Assembly: GCA_014804385.1 (NCBI GenBank)
Contig: JAAUZW010000015.1
Location: 42,636-52,103, forward strand
DNA length: 9,468 nucleotides
Direction of reading: 5' to 3'
Origin: Lachnospiraceae bacterium
Lineage (GTDB): Bacteria > Bacillota > Clostridia > Lachnospirales > Lachnospiraceae
Part shown: piece by piece, positions 1-7,588 of the stretch
Numbering within the stretch: position 1 is the stretch's first letter
Layout of the letters: each line of letters begins with the position of its first letter
Translations under genes and position numbers: made by a program
The notes under the pieces: generated by a model
Seen by the model: only the letters and a program-made list of their open reading frames with translations
Database searches by the model: none
Told to the model about the DNA's origin: nothing

Positions 1-1020
1 CTGGTGATGGCGGCGCTGTCCGGAAACCGGTGTCTTGACGGCTTCTATGAGTCCTGCGGGCTGGAAGCAGATCCGGGGAGTCCGGAATATGTGAAAAACC
101 TGGCGGTCACGGTAAAATTGACCGGTTGGGATCATGTCATGGAGGAGAAGCTCACAGAGACGGTATTGAGTGTGGACGCGAAGAGAAGGCTTCTGCTTTC
201 CGATTTTGAAAAAGATGTTGACACTGAGCTGTTGACTAAGATGTCATATCGCTTTTCTCATACTTATCCCCATGAGAATTTACGTGAACTCTATGCAAAG
301 ACCACTGTATCGGAATTAAAAAAGGCCGGGATGCAGGAAGAAACAGACGATTCCGTTAAGTTATACGAGGAAAAGCCGGTGGTGCCTTATCTGCCCAAAT
401 TCATTGAAAATGACGAGCGTGTCACAGGATCTATGCGGGGAAGCGCTTTCCATAAAGTGATGGAGCTTCTGGATTTTCAAGAACTGACCAAAGAAGTCAA
501 TACGAACCGGAGTGCTGCGGAAGCGATGCTGCGCAGCCAACTGGACAGGATGGAGCAGGAGGGAAGACTTTCTGCGGCATACCGGGAGGTGGTGTCGGTG
601 GAGAAGCTGACAGCCTTTCTGACCAGCCGGGTGGCCCTGCGCATGGCGGATGCGGCGCGCTCAGGCAGACTGTATAAAGAACAGCCCTTCGTGCTGGGAC
701 TTCCGGCCAACCGCTTGAAGGACGGCTTTCCGCCGGAGGAGACCGTGCTCATTCAGGGAATCATAGACGTGTTTTTCGAGGAGGAAGACGGCTATGTGGT
801 ACTGGATTATAAGACGGATGCGGTGAAAACGCCGGAGGAGCTGGTAAAGCGGTATCAAGTACAGCTTGATTACTACAGTGAAGCGTTGGAGCAGATTTTC
901 GGCCATGCCGGGGACGGCATAGGAAAGCCGGTGAAGGAGAGGATTCTTTACTCCTTTAAGCTGGGGAGTGAAATCCATGTCATACCTCCCAAAGCCAGAC
1001 AGACAAGGATACTTCTTTGA
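1..1020 (+). CDS. addA: AddA helicase-nuclease subunit, C-terminal part (5' end outside the window)
   Basis: This is the last ~339 codons of a gene whose start lies upstream of the window; the reading frame is open from base 1 to the TGA at 1018-1020. The protein end carries the RecB-type PD-(D/E)XK nuclease domain of AddA. A conserved RGSAFHKVME segment has its His at bases 451-453. Motif GIIDVFF follows with Asp at 766-768, then VVLDYKTD with the metal-binding Asp at 805-807 and Lys at 811-813, and a QVQLDYYSEALE helix. This order, with the short tail ending KERILYSFKLGSEIHV, is typical of Firmicute AddA. AddA works with AddB to unwind and resect double-strand breaks and recognise Chi-like sites, feeding RecA. 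The helicase motifs are not in the window. addB would be expected upstream but cannot be seen. The gene ends directly at the promoter of the next gene, with no classical terminator. Confidence 0.93.
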   Translation: MVMAALSGNRCLDGFYESCGLEADPGSPEYVKNLAVTVKLTGWDHVMEEKLTETVLSVDAKRRLLLSDFEKDVDTELLTKMSYRFSHTYPHENLRELYAKTTVSELKKAGMQEETDDSVKLYEEKPVVPYLPKFIENDERVTGSMRGSAFHKVMELLDFQELTKEVNTNRSAAEAMLRSQLDRMEQEGRLSAAYREVVSVEKLTAFLTSRVALRMADAARSGRLYKEQPFVLGLPANRLKDGFPPEETVLIQGIIDVFFEEEDGYVVLDYKTDAVKTPEELVKRYQVQLDYYSEALEQIFGHAGDGIGKPVKERILYSFKLGSEIHVIPPKARQTRILL

Positions 1021-1040
1021 AGCGAATGTTTCGCTTGAAA
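1016..1040. promoter_or_regulatory. Imperfect palindrome overlapping addA stop and the -35 box
   Basis: The arms TTTGAAGCGAA (1016-1026) and TTCGCTTGAAA (1030-1040) are inverted copies with a single mismatch around a 3-base centre; the inner 7 bp are perfect. The right arm contains the complete -35 box TTGAAA (1035-1040) of the next promoter. Two readings are possible: an operator for a repressor that blocks the -35 region, or a weak hairpin at the end of addA. There is no T-run after it (the next bases are TGCACG), which argues against an intrinsic terminator. The symmetry is seen directly; the operator role is inference. Confidence 0.45.
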
Positions 1041-1063
1041 TGCACGACTGCTTCCTATATAAT
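1035..1063 (+). promoter_or_regulatory. Sigma-A-type promoter for the DHH gene operon
   Basis: TTGAAA at 1035-1040 and a perfect TATAAT at 1058-1063 are separated by 17 bases, the optimal spacing. A second TATAAT at 1068-1073 has no good -35 partner. Transcription would start near 1070, giving a leader of about 97 bases before the ATG at 1167. A ribosome site AAGGAG at 1154-1159 sits 7 bases before that ATG. This is the strongest promoter-like sequence I found in the window. Confidence 0.75.
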
Positions 1064-1166
1064 TTTATATAATAACAGCTCAGCCGGAGCGATTCTGCGA
1101 ATGGGCGTGGGCTGAACAATATATTAGGGTATAGGATTCAGGATAAGAGAGAGAAGGAGAAAAAAT

Positions 1167-2093
1167 ATGAGATTAGTGACAAGATCAGATTTTGACGGAT
1201 TGGCATGCGGTGCTCTCTTAAAGGAGATAGGCTTGATCGACAGTTGGAAATTTGCGCATCCGAAGGATCTGCAGGACGGATTGGTGGAGATCACGGAGAA
1301 TGATGTGCTGGCGAACGTTCCCTTTGTGGAGGGGTGCGGTCTGTGGTTCGATCATCATTCCAGCGAGCATGAGCGCAACGAATTAAAGGGAAAATATAAG
1401 GGAGAGAGCCGTATTACACCTTCCTGTGCCCGCATCATCTATGAGTATTATGGCGGCCAGGAGCGCTTCTCTCATTTTGACGATATGATGGTGGCTGTGG
1501 ACAAGGTGGATTCCGGCAATCTGACCATAGATGAGATCCAGAATCCTACAGGGTGGATTTTGGTGGGATTTCTGATGGATCCTCGCACAGGCCTTGGCAG
1601 ATGGCGTAATTTCACTATTTCCAATTATCAGCTCATGGAACAGCTGATGGAGTGCTGCCGCACCATGAGTACGGAAGAAATTCTGGCGCTGCCCGATGTG
1701 CAGGAGCGCATTGCCATTTATCACGAGCAGGATCAGAAGTTCAGAGAGATGGTAAAGGCCCATACCCGGGTGGAAAAGGACGTGATCATCTCGGATCTGC
1801 GGGGTGTGGATCCGATCTATTCCGGCAACCGTTTCCTGATCTACAGTATGTATCCCGAACAGAACATTTCCGCTTGGATCGTCAGCGGCCGCGGTGGCAA
1901 GGGCTGTTCCGCGGCGGTGGGCTACAGCGTCTTAAACCGCACCTCCCATGTGAATGTGGGAAGCCTGATGTTAAAGTACGGCGGCGGCGGGCACATGGCA
2001 GTGGGAACCTGCCAGTTCACGGATGAGACGATGGAAGAACAGATTCCGAAGCTGTTGGATGAACTCGTAAATTATGATACCTATTACAAATAA
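1167..2093 (+). CDS. DHH-family phosphoesterase (exopolyphosphatase-like)
   Basis: 308 residues, cytoplasmic, no signal peptide. The start is fixed by AAGGAG 7 bases upstream of the ATG. The DHH-superfamily signature motifs are visible in order. Motif I is RSDFDG (residues 6-11), in which the usual leading His of the HxDxDG form is not present. The DHH motif FDHHSSEHER is at 61-70 with D62, H63 and H64. An Asp pair VDKVDSG lies around 112-115, and the C-terminal DHHA1-type glycine motif GGGGH is at 272-276. In this superfamily (RecJ, NrnA, GdpP, PPX1 relatives) these residues bind two Mn ions and hydrolyse phosphodiester or phosphoanhydride bonds. Proteins like this one are often labelled exopolyphosphatase-like, but the substrate cannot be read from sequence; oligonucleotides, cyclic dinucleotides or polyphosphate are all possible. 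It has its own strong promoter and a closely following small ORF (13-base gap). Confidence 0.85.
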   Translation: MRLVTRSDFDGLACGALLKEIGLIDSWKFAHPKDLQDGLVEITENDVLANVPFVEGCGLWFDHHSSEHERNELKGKYKGESRITPSCARIIYEYYGGQERFSHFDDMMVAVDKVDSGNLTIDEIQNPTGWILVGFLMDPRTGLGRWRNFTISNYQLMEQLMECCRTMSTEEILALPDVQERIAIYHEQDQKFREMVKAHTRVEKDVIISDLRGVDPIYSGNRFLIYSMYPEQNISAWIVSGRGGKGCSAAVGYSVLNRTSHVNVGSLMLKYGGGGHMAVGTCQFTDETMEEQIPKLLDELVNYDTYYK

Positions 2094-2106
2094 GGAAGAA
2101 GAATGA

Positions 2107-2262
2107 ATGGAAGATATGAGTGTATTCAAAAGTTACTTAGGACGGCTGTTACAGGATTTGAAGGATCTTGAGCAGGCATTGAGAAATAAAGAGTATGAGA
2201 AAGCAGCAGAAATGACTGAGAAACTGATCGAGGATACGCAGAAAGGTCTTGAGGACAATTAA
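2107..2262 (+). CDS. Small acidic helical protein, 51 residues, unknown function
   Basis: Frame from ATG at 2107 to TAA at 2260-2262, beginning MEDMSVFKSYLGRLL. GGAAG at 2094-2098, directly after the DHH stop codon, gives a ribosome site 8 bases upstream. A later in-frame ATG at 2116 is possible but has a poorer site. The protein is highly charged (13 Asp/Glu, 8 Lys/Arg), has no Cys, Pro or Trp, and reads as two amphipathic helices (about residues 6-26 and 28-48) of the kind that forms a helical hairpin or small coiled coil. It lies 13 bases after the DHH gene and 16 before the next start, so it is probably co-transcribed and translationally coupled. I do not recognise the family. It could be a small partner of the DHH enzyme or of the sensor genes downstream; neither can be shown from sequence. 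Confidence 0.6.
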   Translation: MEDMSVFKSYLGRLLQDLKDLEQALRNKEYEKAAEMTEKLIEDTQKGLEDN

Positions 2263-2278
2263 GCAAAAAGGAAAAAAT

Positions 2279-3370
2279 ATGGAAAAAACAGAAGCCCCGG
2301 AAAGATATTTTTCGGGGCTTGCGTTTCTGCCTCCCGTTCTGACTGCGGTCTGCATCATGCTCACGGTGGTGATGGCAGTCTATGTGCTGTGGTTTTATCA
2401 GGGCAGTTATCAGGAGGAGGGAAACGGGGAAACCTATGACAGATACTACATGATGATCACCCAGGACAACAAGTCTTCCTTCTGGCAGTCCATCTACCAG
2501 GGCGCAAGCGAGCGAGCACGGGAGGAGAATGTCTATGTGGACTGGCTGGGAAACGACCAGTTTCGCAATTACAGCGTGGAGGAGCAGATGCAGGTGGCCA
2601 TCGCCTCCGGTGTGGACGGCATCATTGTGACGGCCAGCGAGAGTGAGGAGATGACGGCGCTGATCGATCAGGCGGCAGCGAAAGGAATTCCGGTGGTGAC
2701 TCTTTACGGAGATAACACCCAGAGCGCCCGCTGCAGCTTCGTGGGCGTGGGCAGCTATAATCTGGGCAGGGAGTACGGGAGACAGGCTGTTAAGATCGTG
2801 CAGGAGAGACATGCTTTCACGACGGATGAGGAGATAGGTTTGGGTACGATCGACCGTCCCGCAAGGGTGACTCTTTTGGTCAATGCCTATGCCAAGGGTC
2901 TGGATCAGAACATCCTCTATTCCGGGATCCAGGAGGCCATCGAGCAGGAGCGCGGGGATACGGTGATCGAGCTGTCTCTGCGGTCCGTGGATGACACCAA
3001 TGATTTCTCGGTGGAGGAGTCCATTCGGGATATCTTTATGGAGGGGGACATCCCCGACGTCCTGATTTGCCTGAATGAGCTAAATACCACCTGCACCTAT
3101 CAGGCGGTGGTGGATTACAATAAGGTGGGTATGGTCAGCATTCTGGGTCATTATATTTCCGATACGATCTTAAATGCCATCGACAGGAATGTGATCTATG
3201 CCACCGTGGATATCGACACGCCGCAGATGGGGGGCTTTTGTATCGACGCCCTGCAGGAATATCACGATCTGGGCTATACCAGCCAGTATTTTACGGCGGA
3301 TATCAGTCTGGTCAGTAAAGACAATGTGGACGCCTATCTGGAGCGGGAGGAGGCGCAGGACGATGAATAG
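2279..3370 (+). CDS. Membrane-anchored periplasmic sugar-binding protein (sensor type)
   Basis: 363 residues from ATG 2279, preceded by AAAAGGA (2267-2272) with a 6-base gap. A short cytoplasmic N-terminus is followed by one hydrophobic segment at about residues 16-40 (FLPPVLTAV...VLWFY). There is no lipobox cysteine, so it is an uncleaved signal anchor rather than a lipoprotein. Residues ~50-350 match the RbsB/LacI-like type 1 binding fold (Peripla_BP_4): YYMMITQDNKSSFWQSIYQG opens lobe 1, VDGIIVTASES and GIPVVTLYGD are typical beta-strand/hinge segments, and DVLICLN lies in lobe 2. The gene overlaps the histidine kinase gene by 8 bases. Binding proteins coupled in this way to YesM/LytS kinases act as ligand sensors (XylFII-LytS-YesN in C. 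beijerinckii is the known case), so signalling rather than transport is the likely job. The ligand is unknown. A strong hairpin lies in codons 5-14. Confidence 0.85.
   Translation: MEKTEAPERYFSGLAFLPPVLTAVCIMLTVVMAVYVLWFYQGSYQEEGNGETYDRYYMMITQDNKSSFWQSIYQGASERAREENVYVDWLGNDQFRNYSVEEQMQVAIASGVDGIIVTASESEEMTALIDQAAAKGIPVVTLYGDNTQSARCSFVGVGSYNLGREYGRQAVKIVQERHAFTTDEEIGLGTIDRPARVTLLVNAYAKGLDQNILYSGIQEAIEQERGDTVIELSLRSVDDTNDFSVEESIRDIFMEGDIPDVLICLNELNTTCTYQAVVDYNKVGMVSILGHYISDTILNAIDRNVIYATVDIDTPQMGGFCIDALQEYHDLGYTSQYFTADISLVSKDNVDAYLEREEAQDDE
2292..2320. promoter_or_regulatory. Strong hairpin inside the 5' end of the anchored binding-protein gene
   Basis: AAGCCCCG (2292-2299) and CGGGGCTT (2313-2320) are perfect inverted arms. 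Inward pairing continues with one G-T and three A-T pairs, giving a 12-bp stem around a 5-base loop (2304-2308). The + strand downstream flank (GCGTTTCTGCC) is only weakly T-rich. Read on the minus strand the same stem is followed by CTG and six T, a better intrinsic terminator. The stem begins 13 bases after the start of the ATG, so it could also hinder ribosome loading. It is stable and terminator-shaped but sits in coding sequence, so attenuation of read-through from the DHH operon, or translational damping, is inferred and not shown. Confidence 0.55.
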
Positions 3371-4865
3371 AACGCGCAATGCCTCTCTTCAGTTTAAGAT
3401 CAGCAGCATTTACATTCTCACCAATCTTTTGGTGGTGGTCGTAAACATTGTCCTGCTCATCGGTATCAACAGTATGTCAAACCGACTGGACACCGTATAT
3501 CAGGATAATTTGCATTTGAATGAATTTTCGGACGCCATCGGCGCCGTGCAGGACGACATGACGGCCTATCTGAATGCGAAGACCAGCGACTCTCTGGAAA
3601 ACTATTATCGAAGCGAGCAGATCTGCAGGAATATGGCGGCGGATTTAAATGAGACGGTCACAGGACGGTCTTTTGACCGTATGGAGCGCAATATCCGCCA
3701 TATGAGCGAGTATTATCTGACAGAAGTGGCGTCCACCATTGAGGCCAAGCGTGGGCGTAATGTGGAGAAATACCGCCTTCACTACGAGAATGCCACCAGT
3801 ATGTACGACTATATCGAGACCTACATCTCGAATCTGAATATGGAGCAGTTTCGCAGCAACTCCGAGCGTTACAGCGATATTTTACAGCGTTTCCGTCTCT
3901 TTGAGGTGGTGTCCGTGATAGCTATTGTTCTGGTGATGGCCAGCAATGTGGGCATCATCGTCGGTTCTGTGGGCGCCATCATCCGGCCCTTAAAGAAGCT
4001 GGCAGGTTCTGCCGACGAGGTGGCGAAGGGCAACTTTGACATTGCGCTTCTGCCGGTGGAGTCGGAGGACGAAGTGGGCGTGGTGACCGGTGCCTTTAAC
4101 TCCATGGTGGTGAGCATCGGCAGATATGTGGAGCAGATCCGGGAGAGTATGGAGGCGGAGCGGGCCTTAAAGGAACGGGAACTTCTCATGGAGGGCCATT
4201 TAAAGGATGCCAGACTGAAATATCTGCAGGCCCAGATCAATCCTCACTTTCTTTTTAATACGTTAAACGCGGGCGCGCAGCTTGCCATGATGGAGAGTGC
4301 GGACAGAACCTATGACTATATCCAGAAGGTGGCGCAGTTTTACCGCTACAATATGAAGAAAAGTGAGGAGACGGTGACCGTGGCGGAGGAAGTGGAGATG
4401 GTGGACTCCTACATTTATATTCTGAACGTGCGGTTTGCCGGAGATATCCACTATGAGAAGCACATAGACGAGTCCCTTCTTGCGCTGGAGATGCCGGGTA
4501 TGATATTACAGCCCATTGTGGAGAACTGTGTCAATCATGGTATCCGGGAGATGGGCGATCAGGGCGTGATCCTGTTGTCTCTCTATGAAAAAGAGGGCAG
4601 TGTCTATGTCAGCGTGAAGGACAATGGTGTGGGCATGAGCCGGGAGATCATAGACAAGGTGATGAGCGGCACCTACCGGGAGGAAGATATGGCGGCGGGC
4701 GGAAACGGCGTGGGTATGGACAATGTGATCTCCCGTATGCGGCTTTTTACCGGCAATGAGGATGTGATGGCTATTCACAGCGAGGGCAGAGGAATGGGAA
4801 CGGAAGTGAGTCTGTGCCTGACGAACAGAGAGCTCCGGGAAAAAGACGGGATGGAAAGGAAGTAG
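3363..4865 (+). CDS. YesM/LytS-type sensor histidine kinase
   Basis: 500 residues. ATG 3363 overlaps the end of the upstream gene by 8 bases; GGGAGGAGG at 3345-3353 serves as ribosome site. Topology: transmembrane helix 1 at ~14-36, an extracytoplasmic helical sensor region at ~38-178, helix 2 at ~180-206, and a HAMP linker at ~207-262 (begins RPLKKLAGSADEVAKGNF). The His_kinase domain of the HPK7/YesM class has the motif LQAQINPHFLFNTLN with phospho-accepting H295. An HATPase_c domain follows: N-box ILQPIVENCVNHGI (381-394), G1 box DNGVGM (420-425) and G2 box GNGVGMDNVISRMR (447-460). All catalytic motifs are intact. The short, binding-protein-less outer domain fits a receptor that reads a partner, here presumably the anchored sugar-binding protein encoded just before it. 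The partner regulator follows after 6 bases. Confidence 0.95.
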   Translation: MNRTRNASLQFKISSIYILTNLLVVVVNIVLLIGINSMSNRLDTVYQDNLHLNEFSDAIGAVQDDMTAYLNAKTSDSLENYYRSEQICRNMAADLNETVTGRSFDRMERNIRHMSEYYLTEVASTIEAKRGRNVEKYRLHYENATSMYDYIETYISNLNMEQFRSNSERYSDILQRFRLFEVVSVIAIVLVMASNVGIIVGSVGAIIRPLKKLAGSADEVAKGNFDIALLPVESEDEVGVVTGAFNSMVVSIGRYVEQIRESMEAERALKERELLMEGHLKDARLKYLQAQINPHFLFNTLNAGAQLAMMESADRTYDYIQKVAQFYRYNMKKSEETVTVAEEVEMVDSYIYILNVRFAGDIHYEKHIDESLLALEMPGMILQPIVENCVNHGIREMGDQGVILLSLYEKEGSVYVSVKDNGVGMSREIIDKVMSGTYREEDMAAGGNGVGMDNVISRMRLFTGNEDVMAIHSEGRGMGTEVSLCLTNRELREKDGMERK

Positions 4866-4871
4866 AGGAAC

Positions 4872-6470
4872 ATGAGCCATTATAAGATCATGTTGGCGGA
4901 CGATGAGGGAATTGTGATCGATTCCCTGAAATTTATCATAGAAAAAGAATTCGGCGACCAGTGCAGCATCGAGTATGCCAAGACCGGCAGAAGCGTCATT
5001 GAGCTGGCGGAAAATTATCGTCCGGATATCGCCATCATGGATATCCAGATGCCCGGCATCAACGGCATCGAGGCCATGCGGGAGATCCGGGAGACGAATC
5101 ACAATGTGATCTTTATCGTGATGAGCGCTTACGATAAGTTTGACTATGCGAAGGAAGCCATTAGGCTGGGTGTTTTGGAGTATATCACCAAGCCCATGGA
5201 GAAAACCCGGATTCTTGCCGCCCTGCGCCGTGCTATGGAGCAGATCGACAAGGAGAGGGACAAGCGCAGCAATGACCTGCTCATCCGGGAAAAGCTGGAG
5301 ACGGTCATGCCCATCATCGAGAGCGGTCTGGTCTATAATATGCTGTTTCAGGAGCATTTTGCGGAGGATATCGAGAATTATAAGCAGATTTTGGGGATCA
5401 CTCAGAATCATGCCTATATGCTGGCGGTGGTCTGCGGAGATGAGCAGGAGGGCAACCATATGACAAATGCGGTGGCCAGCAGCGTGAAAATGCAGGAGTA
5501 CGATACGGTGCTCAGAGAATTTTTGAAGGAAGCCTATCCCGGGGTGATCTTCGGAACGGCTATGGCAAACAAGCTGGCGGGCATGGTGCCTTGCAGCGAG
5601 GGACAGATGTCCTATGGAGAACGGATCGCTCTGATTGAAAAATCCCGGGAGATCGTCCGTGAGCTTAAGAAACGGATCGGGCTTTCCTTCCGCATCGGCA
5701 TCAGCGCGATCCATCCACTGGAGGAAGCCAGAGATTCCTATAAGGAGGCCATCAATGCGCTGGTCATGACCACGGGAAGCGTGGCCCATGTAGACGATCT
5801 GCCAACGGGCTGTGTCTATGAGGAGAATTACCCCATTGATCTGGAGAAGAAGCTTTTTGCAGAGGTTGGGAACGGAGAAGCGGATCATGCCATGACTACG
5901 GCGGAGAGTTACTTTGACCTGATCGCAGAGCAGCACGGGGATTATCTGATGAACATCCGCCTGAAGGTGCTGGAATTCGTACTTTATGCGGAGCATCTGG
6001 CCTATACCTCCGGCGGTATGACCTATGAATTCCGCTCCAGAGCGGACTATCTGCCTGCTATCATGGAAATAAATGATATACCTTCTATGAGAATGTGGTT
6101 TGTGGAGAAGATCGGTGCCGCGAGCCGTAACGTGAGCACTAAGGCTTCCGAGAAGTCTCTGGGAGTTGTGGAGGCGGCAAAGGCTTATATACAGACGAAT
6201 TACAGCAGGGATATCTCTCTGGACGAGGTATCCAGAGAGGTCAATATCAGTCCCTATTATTTCAGCAAGATTTTCAAGGAGGATGTGGGGGAAGGCTTTG
6301 TGGAGTATCTGACTAAGATTCGTATGGATAAGGCAAAGGAGCTTTTGACCACCACAGAGTATTCCATGAAAGAAATTTGTTCCATGGTGGGCTATGCTGA
6401 TCCCAATTATTTCAGCAGAACCTTTAAGAAAAATGTGGGTGTGACGCCCACGGAGTACAAGCAGCTTTGA
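4872..6470 (+). CDS. YesN-type response regulator (REC plus AraC DNA-binding domain)
   Basis: 532 residues. The start ATG 4872 is preceded by GAGGAAC right after the kinase stop codon. The N-terminal receiver domain (~1-122) has the acidic pair D10/D11, phospho-acceptor D57 (IAIMDIQMPG), S85 and K107, all conserved. The middle region (~130-420) is the long linker usual in YesN proteins and contains the degenerate cyclase-like stretch RIGISAIHPLEEARDSYKEA. The C-terminal ~100 residues form an AraC double helix-turn-helix. The first helix pair is around ISLDEVSREVNISPYYFSKIF, and the second ends in the signature GYADPNYFSRTFKKNVGVTP. It receives phosphate from the neighbouring kinase and should act as a transcription activator. 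The control region at 7589-7669, with an inverted repeat upstream of a promoter lacking a good -35 box, is the nearest plausible target. Confidence 0.95.
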   Translation: MSHYKIMLADDEGIVIDSLKFIIEKEFGDQCSIEYAKTGRSVIELAENYRPDIAIMDIQMPGINGIEAMREIRETNHNVIFIVMSAYDKFDYAKEAIRLGVLEYITKPMEKTRILAALRRAMEQIDKERDKRSNDLLIREKLETVMPIIESGLVYNMLFQEHFAEDIENYKQILGITQNHAYMLAVVCGDEQEGNHMTNAVASSVKMQEYDTVLREFLKEAYPGVIFGTAMANKLAGMVPCSEGQMSYGERIALIEKSREIVRELKKRIGLSFRIGISAIHPLEEARDSYKEAINALVMTTGSVAHVDDLPTGCVYEENYPIDLEKKLFAEVGNGEADHAMTTAESYFDLIAEQHGDYLMNIRLKVLEFVLYAEHLAYTSGGMTYEFRSRADYLPAIMEINDIPSMRMWFVEKIGAASRNVSTKASEKSLGVVEAAKAYIQTNYSRDISLDEVSREVNISPYYFSKIFKEDVGEGFVEYLTKIRMDKAKELLTTTEYSMKEICSMVGYADPNYFSRTFKKNVGVTPTEYKQL

Positions 6471-6487
6471 TAGAGATGAGGGTGAGG

Positions 6488-7543
6488 ATGATGAAAAAGC
6501 GAATAGGCATACTGCTTCTGGCATGCTGTCTTCTTCTGGCCCAGGCCGGCTGCGGCAAGTCGGAGAACAGCAGGGAGAGCGATGCCGGAGAAGAAGAAAA
6601 AATACAGATTGGTATGAGCTTTGATTCCTTCGTCATCGAGAGATGGCAGAGAGACCGGGATGTGTTCGTCTCTGTGGCCAAAGAGCTGGGGGCGGAGGTC
6701 AACGTGCAGAACGCCAACGGGGTGGTGGAGGAGCAGAAAAAGCAGATTGATTATTTTATTGAGAAGGGCATGGATGTGATCGTCATTATCGCCATCGATC
6801 CGTCCGCGCTGCAGGATCCCGTGAAAAAGGCGAAGGATGCGGGGATCAAAGTAGTATCCTATGACCGGCTGATCAACGATGCGGATGTGGATCTCTACAT
6901 TTCCTTTGACAATGAGATGGTGGGGACTATGATGGGGCAGGCTCTCGTGGCGGAGGGAATATCCGGCGGTAATGTGGTAATGCTGGGCGGTTCTCCCACA
7001 GACAATAATGTTCCTATGGTAGAAAGTGCCTTCAAAAGAGAAATGTCGAAGCACAGTGTTACGATTCTGGATTCCATTCATGCGGATAACTGGCGGGCGG
7101 AGGAGGCGGCGGCCTACATTTATGCCAATCCGGTAAAGATTGCCCAGGCGGACGCTATCATGTGCGGCAACGATGATCTGGCCACCCAGGCCGTGCGCGC
7201 TCTCTCGGAAACCCGGCAGGCGGGAAATATGCTGGTGGTTGGGCAGGACGCGGATCTGGCTGCCTGTCAGCGGATCGTGGAGGGTACCCAGGTCATGACG
7301 GTCTACAAGCCGGTGGAGCGTCTGGCGACTCGGGCGGCGGAAGCGGCAGTGGCGCTGGCGAAGGGGGAGGCATTGACAGGCGACGATGTGACCGTGATCG
7401 ACAGCGGCCCATACCGGATTCCCTACATCGGACTGGAGCCCATCAGTGTGAACCGGGACAATATCGATGAAGTGATCATTGGCAGCGGCTTTCATTTGAA
7501 GGAGGATGTATACCTGAATGTACCCGGACAGATGCCGCAGTAG
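6488..7543 (+). CDS. Sugar-binding lipoprotein, XylF/ChvE-like
   Basis: 351 residues from ATG 6488. ATG 6491 is equally likely: GAGGGTGAGG just upstream serves either, and both give a short basic signal peptide. Starting further upstream (TTG 6467, ATG 6476) would only add residues before it. The signal peptide ends in lipobox AQAGC with lipidated C22, followed by a short charged linker. The binding fold carries landmarks shared with XylF and ChvE: FVIERWQRD near the start, SYDRLI, SFDNEMVG, GGSPTDNN, CGNDDLATQAV and VGQDADLAACQRIVEG. It starts 17 bases after the regulator gene and so belongs to the sensor operon. It is clearly a paralogue of the next gene product but shorter, without the AP-rich linker and with GC-richer codons. 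It may be a second transport receptor, or a ligand-presenting partner for the kinase. Confidence 0.88.
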   Translation: MMKKRIGILLLACCLLLAQAGCGKSENSRESDAGEEEKIQIGMSFDSFVIERWQRDRDVFVSVAKELGAEVNVQNANGVVEEQKKQIDYFIEKGMDVIVIIAIDPSALQDPVKKAKDAGIKVVSYDRLINDADVDLYISFDNEMVGTMMGQALVAEGISGGNVVMLGGSPTDNNVPMVESAFKREMSKHSVTILDSIHADNWRAEEAAAYIYANPVKIAQADAIMCGNDDLATQAVRALSETRQAGNMLVVGQDADLAACQRIVEGTQVMTVYKPVERLATRAAEAAVALAKGEALTGDDVTVIDSGPYRIPYIGLEPISVNRDNIDEVIIGSGFHLKEDVYLNVPGQMPQ

Positions 7544-7588
7544 CATTTTTTTGCGAAAACAAATAAGAAAAATTACAAAAAAGTTCTA

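Noticed and set aside
1080..1115. TCAGCC/GGCTGA inverted repeat in the DHH leader
   Set aside because: The arms are only 6 bp with a 24-base loop and no further convincing pairing inside, so there is no basis for calling a riboswitch or attenuator.
661..1119. 152-codon minus-strand frame across the addA end and the following promoter
   Set aside because: It is antisense to the conserved AddA nuclease motifs and to a near-consensus promoter, and no recognisable domain was seen.
2126..2812. 228-codon minus-strand frame opposite the small ORF and the anchored binding protein
   Set aside because: The + strand genes have ribosome sites, tight spacing and recognisable folds. The minus frame shows none of these. 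The minus-strand terminator-like T-run near 2285 alone is not enough to infer an antisense gene.
4506..6524. 672-codon open frame on the minus strand
   Set aside because: It lies antisense to the intact regulator gene (and the end of the kinase gene). Its product is rich in His, Leu and Ile as expected from reading GTG/ATG-rich codons backwards, shows no domain, and no minus-strand promoter was evident.
6407..7546. 379-codon open frame on the minus strand
   Set aside because: It mirrors the binding-lipoprotein gene at 6488-7543 almost exactly and has low-complexity, His-rich content. It is a shadow of a well-supported gene.
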